From Euryarchaeota archaeon UBA181 (GTDB lineage: Archaea > Thermoplasmatota > Poseidoniia > Poseidoniales > Thalassarchaeaceae): DNA of 10,937 bases. The DNA lies in contig DALI01000047.1 in the NCBI GenBank assembly GCA_002496725.1, positions 1-10,937 of the forward strand, read 5' to 3'. How positions within the stretch are numbered: position 1 is the stretch's first letter; the number at the start of each line of letters is the position of its first letter. This document shows, piece after piece, positions 5,627 to 10,937 of the stretch. Under the pieces are notes generated by a model. That model had not been told where the DNA came from. It did no database searches and saw nothing but the letters and a program-made list of their open reading frames with translations. The position numbers were made by a program, and so were the translations under genes.

Positions 5627-8600
5627 TCATGATTCATCGGGAATGTCTTCATCCACAGGCTCGAAGGTGGACCACGACTCTATCATCTCCAAGTCCCTCT
5701 CTATCTCTCTCCTCTGGTTGGCAACAACCACCATGCCAATCGATATCAACATAGACACTATGACTATCATAACTGGAAGACCGGATCCCATGATCCATCC
5801 GACTATGTCAATTCCATCATCCTCAACTATGGGTATTATGGACATCAAAGTTGGACTCACTGTATCTCCATCAATAGCCCAAACTCCTATCGAAGCTGAT
5901 GTTCCCGCTGTTATCTCCCAGTTGGTCTCATAGGTCCAAACCCCATCATTAGGTACAAGGTCACCGAGCTGTCCATCGTCTCTCATCTGGAATGCTTTGG
6001 AAAGCCCCCCGGCAACCATCTCGCCCCCTACTGAGGATGTGGTCCCATCAGCGTCCTCTAGTACTACAGTAATCCTGATGCTATTGACCTCTTCACTCTG
6101 CAGTTCTTGTGGTGTGACCATCATGTCCCTTAGAGTAGGAGACGATGCACCGATTGTTAGATTTACAGAAGCGAGGGATTGTGCCCCTCTGGAGTCCTGA
6201 ACTAGGAGATCGATGCGCACGAGTCCTGGAGGCAGTTGGATCCTCACTGTATCCCTATCTCCTAGATCGGTGCCATCTGACAAAGACCATCTGTAAAGAG
6301 CGATGTCCCCATCATAGTCGAAAGATGAGGTTCCGTTCAGCTCCAAGATTGCTCCTGGGGCGATGTATTGCCCCTCTGATAGACCAGAAATTATGGCCAC
6401 TGGATCAGTCTCTAGAACAGTTATCTCCTGGGTATGTGTTCTTGACATCCCATTGTCATCAATCAACTGGAAAGTTAAGACATGAACTCCGTGAGGCAGA
6501 TAGTCGTTATACCAGAAGTCATTTGTCTCGGCCTCTAAAATTGGCTCCATCATCAGATTTGAAGAGACGGTTACAGTGAAGTCATCACCATCTGGGTCAA
6601 ATGATCTCCTGAAGTCAAAGAGTACTGGCAGATTTGAGAAGACCACGACATCAGGAAGAGGGGAGTCGAGTACTAGGACAGGGGCCGCCTCATCAACTCT
6701 GAGCATAATTTCAGAGACGTCTGGGGAGCCCGATCCGTCATCTACCGTGAGCGTTATCTGGTGTACTCCCTCAGGAAGTCTTGTCTCAACCCTCCAGTCA
6801 CTTCCCAATGGAGCTTCGAGAATATCACTTTCCCAAAGAACGCTAACTAGGTCGGTGCTAGTGGACGATTGGTGGTTGCATAAGAGCCCGGAGCCGTTAT
6901 TTGGTAGATCCGAACAAGCGATGTCCCAATCTCCTGAGCCAGTGGCATCTAGAGTAATTAACGTTCCAGAGTCTGTAAGTGACCCGTCGATTGGATTCGA
7001 GATTACGGATACGGGAAGTGAATTATTCACTTGTATCTGCTGACTGGCAGTAGTCCACTGCCCAGCATGACCCGGTCTGTCATCACTAGCCTGCATGGTG
7101 ATAGTGTGCATACCCTTGGATAGCGTACCAATCCACTCTATGGTCCCATCAGATGATATCCCAGAGTGGATAATGCCATCGAGATCGCTTAGGAATTGGA
7201 ACTTGACATGGTCCCCTTCTGGGTCAAATGTCTGGGACCCATCTATGAGCAGAGTGTCAGAGGAGGTTTCGCCAGACCTAGATATGGACATTGTGGCTAT
7301 GGGAATCTCATTGTATAGCTCGACATTGAAAACCCATGATGAAGGGGGGTTAATTCCATCAGAGGCGTAAACAGTCACAGAGAATTGATTCGGTGCATCT
7401 GGGAATGATCGGATAATCTGAAGGGGGCATCCGACGGAATCTACTGGAGTGGTACCCTCTCCCTCTTCGTATGATGCCATGGTCCAACAAGTCAGTACGT
7501 CGCCCTCTGGATCATAAGTCCCAGAAAGAAACACAGTTACATTCGCGGTCTGACCCAAATAGAGAGTTCCCCATGAAGAGATAGAGGGCGAAGTCCCAAC
7601 TGAAAGTAAGGGAGGGAGATTGGTTAACTCTACTTGCCTTGATTCTGTAGAGCAGTGCCCTTGTCCATCGCAAACCTCCAGAGTGACCCGGTGATTTCCA
7701 TCTGAGAGACATCCTGCATTACTGCCATAGTTTGCAGTAAATGATGAAGAGTTTGGAGTATTTGAAAATGAGCAGGCCAAGAGTAAGTCACCATCTATGT
7801 CACTGGTCCAGCTATAGCTCAGTTCATCAATATCGAGATCCCATGATCGGCTTGCATTGAACTCGACCGCAGAACCACTGACGTAAACACCCTCGTCGAT
7901 TGGATGATCCCAAATCACGAATGGTGGTTGATTAGAAATCTCTACCATGCAGGTAACGATTGAGTCTGAGTTGATTTGGAGGGAGGTGGTGTCATTGTGG
8001 ACTCCGTCGTAATCACACCCCATACTCATGCTGGTATTCTGTGACCAGCCTTGGACTGGAGTCCACCTCTGTCCTATGAATGGACCTACAATCTCTCTAC
8101 CAGAATATGGAAGTATCGTAGTGAATTCAGACTCGTACTGGTCAAATGTTATGTTAACAGAGGAGAAAGGAATATTCCTTAGGTTTTGGTTTATGACATT
8201 GGCCTCGACAATCCACATCACATCGATTATGTTATCAGAACCTGAGAAAACTGGGTTACTCAGTTGAGAGGAGGATATCCATCTGATGTGTGAATTTCCT
8301 AGAGCAGAAAAGGTATCAGATAATTCGGGAGCAGAAGAGAACTGTGAATTTGTAAAATTAGCAAATGTGGATGATGAGGATGGTTTTGATCCGTTGCATT
8401 CGAACGTGACCATAGAAGAAATCAACTCTGAATGATCAACTAGGTCTAGGCATCCTTGAGAGCCCCCTCTAATAATACTGGAATTGAGATAAGAGGAAAG
8501 TCCCCCATTGCCCGCCCAGTTCATTCCTCCGTTTGATCCGTGTATCTCGAGCATGTCGACAGATGCATCCACTTTGTTTAGGTTGACTGCGTGGGAACTG

Positions 8601-10273
8601 GAATTATGGTATACTGAGATGTTAGCGAGGGAAACCCTTCCTTCCCTCTCAGTAATTCCACTATTATCAACATCTAAAGCTGGTCCAGAGACTGGGTCTC
8701 TAGATGTAATTTCATCAAGGAAAATGTCAATACTGTTTCTAATGACTACTCCATGTTGGTCCTGTGTGGATGAGCAGTAAGTACAACTGACGTTCTTACC
8801 GGCACTCACGACATCGTTCGACTCCTCAAAGTATATTCCTGAACCAGTGGAGGGCACCAGGGACCCCAGTCCGTTAGTGGAAGTGTGTACTTGCTCCAGC
8901 TCTACATTACTAGAGTCGATAACCGAAATCCCATGACCTGTATTATTACGACTTAAAACTAGGAATAGATCAGGATGGAACTCCCTGATATCCAGGCCAG
9001 TTGCGCCATTGTCACTCAAATCCCAATAGCTTCCCTGAATCCCGCCTTTCCATAGCAAAACACCTGGGCCAGTTGAGTTTCGAACTACTAAGTCATTCAC
9101 CGTAGGGGCCCAATTGGCACTTCTAAAGAACATTCCAGCTCTGTCATTGTATGGTGCTAATGATGATGATTTACCATTACCAAGAAGATCTAATCTATTG
9201 ATAATTGTCGAGGAATCTATCATGTACCCTCTTAGTCCTACAGCCTCATTGTTCTCAATCAGGCCCGAGTCTATGTGCACACCGCTGGTATTGATGTCAA
9301 ACGCGGCTACTGATAGGCCCTGTGTTTTTGCTCCGGGCCCACCAGTTCCCCTTACAGTGATATCGTTGAATATAGCATTCAATGGAAGATTTGCATACTG
9401 ACTATGATTGTACTGCTCTACCATTACCCCCCTATACATACTGTCTTCGACGGTGACGCTTCCGAATGTTGGCCTAGTAGTCCATCCTTCTGTAATGTGT
9501 CTGACGAAGATTCCATTATCTGATCGGCTGACTATGGAGTCCTCGATCAAGGGAATGGAGTCCTCGACCCATATCCCCGCACCTATAGACAATGTTGATC
9601 CGCTGATATTAGATATCTCTAGATCGGAAAATAGGCCTCCCGAGTTACCCCAATGATTGGTCCCCCGTGTTATCAGCCCGTCTATCGAGGCGCCTCTAAC
9701 GATAGGAGTCGAATATGCCCCTACAGAGAGGCCGATTCCATATCTCCAAGTTGTGGAGAAGCCATGGATGTCTTGACCCCCTCCTGTGATTGTAAGATCT
9801 GATATCAACGGGGAGGCCCCTCCATAGAGGTCCACTGCTACGTTGTCTGCATTTAGGACAGTAAGGTTAGAAATTACGGGATCACTCCCGTATATCGTCA
9901 CTCCATACTTCGAGTTAGAAACAGATAGGTTATCGATTCTAGACCCAAGTCCATTACTAGAGTAATTGAATACGAGTCCTTCATGGTCCCCAGAAATCGA
10001 GTCGAAGATTACAGGTGAAGAATATGTTCCTGAGATGATTATTCTACCATCTACCTCAATGGAATAGCCAGAGCCGATGGTAACAACTGTCCCTGCGGAG
10101 ATTGATAGTACGTCACCTGAATCTACCAAGTATCCATCTGGAAGGAGTACGGTTCCTGACCAGACTGTAGTTGTTCTGGAATCTGTAGAGGCGACAATAT
10201 GGGAAAATGAGACTAGGATCATGAGTGCAACAGCGGCATATGCCCTTGCAGGCCTGTTGTGAGAGACACGCAC
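5627..10273 (-). CDS. Giant secreted beta-helix / PKD-domain surface protein with C-terminal membrane anchor
   Basis: This 1548-residue protein starts at a GTG (10273); an in-frame stop at plus-strand 10289-10291 excludes a longer start. Residues 1-29 form a signal peptide: basic n-region, then AYAAVALMILVSFSHIVAS. Residues 30 to about 650 look like a right-handed parallel beta-helix (NosD/pectate-lyase-like), opening with SGTVLLPDGYLVDSGDVLSI and repeating short turns rich in N, G, S, V and I. A less clear segment spans about 650-780. Six PKD/Ig-like domains follow at about 780-888, 889-990, 991-1085, 1086-1196, 1197-1290 and 1291-1376, several with an acidic turn such as DPEGD, DPDGD or DYDGD. 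Domain seven (about 1377-1488) has the DDGQLGD..PNDGVWTYE pattern of surface-protein stalk domains. One hydrophobic helix (about 1495-1518) is followed by NQRRE and a short acidic tail, giving N-outside, C-inside topology. About 25 NxS/T sequons are present. Likely an adhesin, glycan-binding or envelope protein. No catalytic residues were recognised. Confidence 0.93.
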   Translation of the reverse strand: MRVSHNRPARAYAAVALMILVSFSHIVASTDSRTTTVWSGTVLLPDGYLVDSGDVLSISAGTVVTIGSGYSIEVDGRIIISGTYSSPVIFDSISGDHEGLVFNYSSNGLGSRIDNLSVSNSKYGVTIYGSDPVISNLTVLNADNVAVDLYGGASPLISDLTITGGGQDIHGFSTTWRYGIGLSVGAYSTPIVRGASIDGLITRGTNHWGNSGGLFSDLEISNISGSTLSIGAGIWVEDSIPLIEDSIVSRSDNGIFVRHITEGWTTRPTFGSVTVEDSMYRGVMVEQYNHSQYANLPLNAIFNDITVRGTGGPGAKTQGLSVAAFDINTSGVHIDSGLIENNEAVGLRGYMIDSSTIINRLDLLGNGKSSSLAPYNDRAGMFFRSANWAPTVNDLVVRNSTGPGVLLWKGGIQGSYWDLSDNGATGLDIREFHPDLFLVLSRNNTGHGISVIDSSNVELEQVHTSTNGLGSLVPSTGSGIYFEESNDVVSAGKNVSCTYCSSTQDQHGVVIRNSIDIFLDEITSRDPVSGPALDVDNSGITEREGRVSLANISVYHNSSSHAVNLNKVDASVDMLEIHGSNGGMNWAGNGGLSSYLNSSIIRGGSQGCLDLVDHSELISSMVTFECNGSKPSSSSTFANFTNSQFSSAPELSDTFSALGNSHIRWISSSQLSNPVFSGSDNIIDVMWIVEANVINQNLRNIPFSSVNITFDQYESEFTTILPYSGREIVGPFIGQRWTPVQGWSQNTSMSMGCDYDGVHNDTTSLQINSDSIVTCMVEISNQPPFVIWDHPIDEGVYVSGSAVEFNASRSWDLDIDELSYSWTSDIDGDLLLACSFSNTPNSSSFTANYGSNAGCLSDGNHRVTLEVCDGQGHCSTESRQVELTNLPPLLSVGTSPSISSWGTLYLGQTANVTVFLSGTYDPEGDVLTCWTMASYEEGEGTTPVDSVGCPLQIIRSFPDAPNQFSVTVYASDGINPPSSWVFNVELYNEIPIATMSISRSGETSSDTLLIDGSQTFDPEGDHVKFQFLSDLDGIIHSGISSDGTIEWIGTLSKGMHTITMQASDDRPGHAGQWTTASQQIQVNNSLPVSVISNPIDGSLTDSGTLITLDATGSGDWDIACSDLPNNGSGLLCNHQSSTSTDLVSVLWESDILEAPLGSDWRVETRLPEGVHQITLTVDDGSGSPDVSEIMLRVDEAAPVLVLDSPLPDVVVFSNLPVLFDFRRSFDPDGDDFTVTVSSNLMMEPILEAETNDFWYNDYLPHGVHVLTFQLIDDNGMSRTHTQEITVLETDPVAIISGLSEGQYIAPGAILELNGTSSFDYDGDIALYRWSLSDGTDLGDRDTVRIQLPPGLVRIDLLVQDSRGAQSLASVNLTIGASSPTLRDMMVTPQELQSEEVNSIRITVVLEDADGTTSSVGGEMVAGGLSKAFQMRDDGQLGDLVPNDGVWTYETNWEITAGTSASIGVWAIDGDTVSPTLMSIIPIVEDDGIDIVGWIMGSGLPVMIVIVSMLISIGMVVVANQRREIERDLEMIESWSTFEPVDEDIPDES
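5717..5791 (-). other. C-terminal transmembrane anchor of the giant surface protein
   Basis: About 24 hydrophobic residues (GLPVMIVIVSMLISIGMVVVA and flanks, near residues 1495-1518) are followed directly by positively charged NQRRE. This is the stop-transfer pattern of a type I membrane protein, leaving a 30-residue acidic tail in the cytoplasm. Confidence 0.85.
10187..10273 (-). other. Signal peptide of the giant surface protein
   Basis: The first 29 codons encode a basic start (RVSHNRPAR), a hydrophobic core (AYAAVALMILVSFSHIV) and a small-residue AS cleavage-like end, directing Sec-type export. There is no lipobox cysteine; anchoring is provided instead by the C-terminal transmembrane helix. 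Confidence 0.8.
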
Positions 10274-10382
10274 GGTGCGGGGGTTGGTTCATTCCATGTT
10301 ATCCCTTCGTACCATTGAGTGGTTTGATTCGCCCATAGGAGAGGTCATAAACAGGAAGTAAGGGGGAGGGTTTGGGGTTGTT
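10274..10382. promoter_or_regulatory. Divergent intergenic region between the surface-protein gene and the RAM genes
   Basis: This 109-base gap is the longest non-coding stretch in the window and must hold promoters for both directions. For the plus gene, CATAAAC (about 10346-10352) lies about 31-37 bases before the ATG and could be a weak TATA box giving a very short leader. For the minus gene, GATAAC (plus-strand about 10298-10303) lies about 25-30 bases before the GTG, compatible with a leaderless transcript. A G-rich run (10361-10376) contains an SD-like GGAGGG at 10365-10370, 12 bases from the ATG at 10383. All of these element calls are by eye. Confidence 0.4.
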
Positions 10383-10616
10383 ATGAGTACAGCATTCGTC
10401 CTAATCAAAACTGCACCTCAGAGGGAATTGGACGTATACCTTACCCTTCTGAATCTTGACTCGGTTTCCGAGACTCATGTTTCTTACGGAGAGTATGACC
10501 TAGTTGCTAGGATTGACTTCGAGGATGAACGGGAGATGGCGAGGACGCTGATCGGACAAATGAGGTCGATTGACGGAGTTATCAAGACTGAGACTCTCAT
10601 TGCTGTGGAGGTGTAA
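10383..10616 (+). CDS. Stand-alone Lrp/AsnC ligand-binding (RAM) domain protein 1
   Basis: This 77-residue protein is a single Lrp/AsnC C-terminal domain (RAM, AsnC_trans_reg type) without the N-terminal helix-turn-helix. It begins with strand TAFVLIKT, has the central YGEYDLVARIDFEDE (35-49) where the family's ligand-site Gly and Asp lie, and ends with IGQMRSIDGVIKTETLIAVE (57-76), the usual final helix and strand. Family proteins form dimers and octamers and bind amino acids or similar small molecules; stand-alone versions are common in archaea and can associate with full-length Lrp regulators or act in metabolism. It is the first gene of a tight plus-strand operon and has a close paralogue directly downstream. 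Partner and ligand are unknown. Confidence 0.87.
   Translation: MSTAFVLIKTAPQRELDVYLTLLNLDSVSETHVSYGEYDLVARIDFEDEREMARTLIGQMRSIDGVIKTETLIAVEV
10607..10613 (+). promoter_or_regulatory. Strong Shine-Dalgarno for the second RAM gene
   Basis: GGAGGTG lies inside the last codons of the first RAM gene, 5 bases before the ATG at 10619. This is optimal spacing and fixes the start of the downstream gene while supporting co-transcription. Confidence 0.7.
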
Positions 10617-10618
10617 AG

Positions 10619-10852
10619 ATGGCTGTGGGATTTGTTCTGATTACGACTGAGCCCGGTGCTGAGATATCTGTAAGAGAAGCTGTTTCCAAAATAGAGCATG
10701 TCTCAGGACAATGGATTGTCTTCGGATTGCACGATCTATTCGTAAAGGTAGAGGCCGAAGACGATGCTGAATTGACCAAGTGTGTTGTCCAGGAGATAAG
10801 GTCCATAGAAGGAATCGCAGACACACGAACTCTAATTGGTGCCGAGATATGA
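10619..10852 (+). CDS. Stand-alone Lrp/AsnC ligand-binding (RAM) domain protein 2
   Basis: Also 77 residues, this is a tandem paralogue of the preceding gene: by ungapped eye alignment about 26 of 77 positions are identical. Shared positions include FVLI near the start, the central GxxDL motif (here FGLHDLFVKVEAED, 35-48) and the C-terminal RSIEGIADTRTLIGAE (61-76). The first copy has GEYDLV where this copy has GLHDLF, so the ligand pocket probably differs. Only 2 bases separate the two genes and a strong SD precedes the ATG. Equal length and tight linkage suggest the pair may form a hetero-oligomer (inference). No DNA-binding domain is present. The stop overlaps the next gene's start in an ATGA. 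Confidence 0.87.
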   Translation: MAVGFVLITTEPGAEISVREAVSKIEHVSGQWIVFGLHDLFVKVEAEDDAELTKCVVQEIRSIEGIADTRTLIGAEI

Positions 10853-10937
10853 TTAGTATGCTTATGAATCCAGAAACTAGGGGAAAGATAGTCTCATTGA
10901 CATTCTTCTTGATGATGTTGTTACCAACGATTGCTAC
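10849..10937 (+). CDS. N terminus of a secreted or membrane protein (partial, right edge)
   Basis: An ATG at 10849 overlaps the stop of the second RAM gene (ATGA) and opens a frame with no stop to the window end (29 codons). Later in-frame ATGs at 10858 and 10864 are possible starts. The visible peptide is MISMLMNPETRGKIVSLTFFLMMLLPTIAT; its segment after GK is a hydrophobic core of the kind found in a Sec signal peptide or first membrane helix. GGTG at 10838-10841 is a weak SD candidate 7 bases before the first ATG. Nothing can be said about the mature protein. Its linkage to the RAM genes suggests co-expression. Confidence 0.6.
   Translation, partial: MISMLMNPETRGKIVSLTFFLMMLLPTIA

Noticed and set aside
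6145..7043. Two consecutive plus-strand open frames of 144 and 155 codons
   Set aside because: They lie antisense to the well-supported PKD-domain region of the giant protein and show no recognisable domain; their composition reads like a frame shadow.
5627..10273. Possibility that the giant gene is two genes fused by an assembly error
   Set aside because: The frame is continuous, with one signal peptide at the N terminus and one membrane anchor at the C terminus, and domains follow in a sensible order without an internal start or signal sequence.
10361..10376. G-rich run as a possible G-quadruplex
   Set aside because: Only three clear tracts of three or more G occur close together; a standard four-tract quadruplex is not formed, and part of the run is better explained as an SD.
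1..10937. CRISPR array, tRNA/rRNA genes, insertion sequences or phage genes
   Set aside because: No regularly spaced direct repeats, cloverleaf-like sequence, transposase, integrase or terminal inverted repeats were seen on either strand.

Overview
The window most likely comes from an archaeal genome, best matching marine Group II Euryarchaeota (Poseidoniales / Ca. Poseidoniia) or a close Thermoplasmata-like relative. This is an inference from gene content: a membrane-tethered winged-helix regulator, stand-alone Lrp/AsnC ligand-binding (RAM) proteins, a dolichol-phosphate-mannose-synthase-like glycosyltransferase and a giant secreted beta-helix/PKD protein with a C-terminal membrane anchor. 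There is no rRNA or other direct phylogenetic marker. Genes are very tightly packed: the longest non-coding gap is about 110 bases. I found no tRNA, rRNA, CRISPR array, insertion sequence or attachment site.

Layout. (1) Positions 1-771, minus: a gene cut by the left edge that encodes two membrane helices joined by a very acidic linker, followed by winged-helix DNA-binding domains. (2) 816-2460, plus: a two-gene operon, an M29-aminopeptidase-like protein that appears to have lost most of its metal ligands, followed 4 bases later by a thiamine-pyrophosphokinase-fold protein. (3) 4791-2457, minus: a GT4 glycosyltransferase followed by an AI-2E-family membrane transporter, whose stop codon overlaps that of the TPK-like gene. 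(4) 4889-5623, plus: a DPM1-like GT2 glycosyltransferase, divergent from the GT4 gene. (5) 10273-5627, minus: a single 1548-residue secreted, membrane-anchored surface protein with a right-handed beta-helix region, six PKD/Ig-like domains, a seventh beta domain and a C-terminal transmembrane helix. (6) 10383 to the right edge, plus: two tandem 77-residue RAM-domain proteins and the start of a third gene with a signal-peptide-like N terminus, coupled by SD sequences and an ATGA overlap.

How the genes may fit together (inference). The two glycosyltransferases and the large surface protein, which carries about 25 N-glycosylation sequons, are consistent with a cell-surface glycoconjugate and envelope locus. 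The RAM pair, divergent from the surface-protein gene, could sense a small ligand and modulate nearby transcription, but it has no DNA-binding domain of its own. The most unusual single observation is the degenerate M29-like protein paired with a TPK-like protein whose signature motif is altered. I do not see a clear-cut, completely new multi-gene system such as a defence island, mobile element or biosynthetic cluster.
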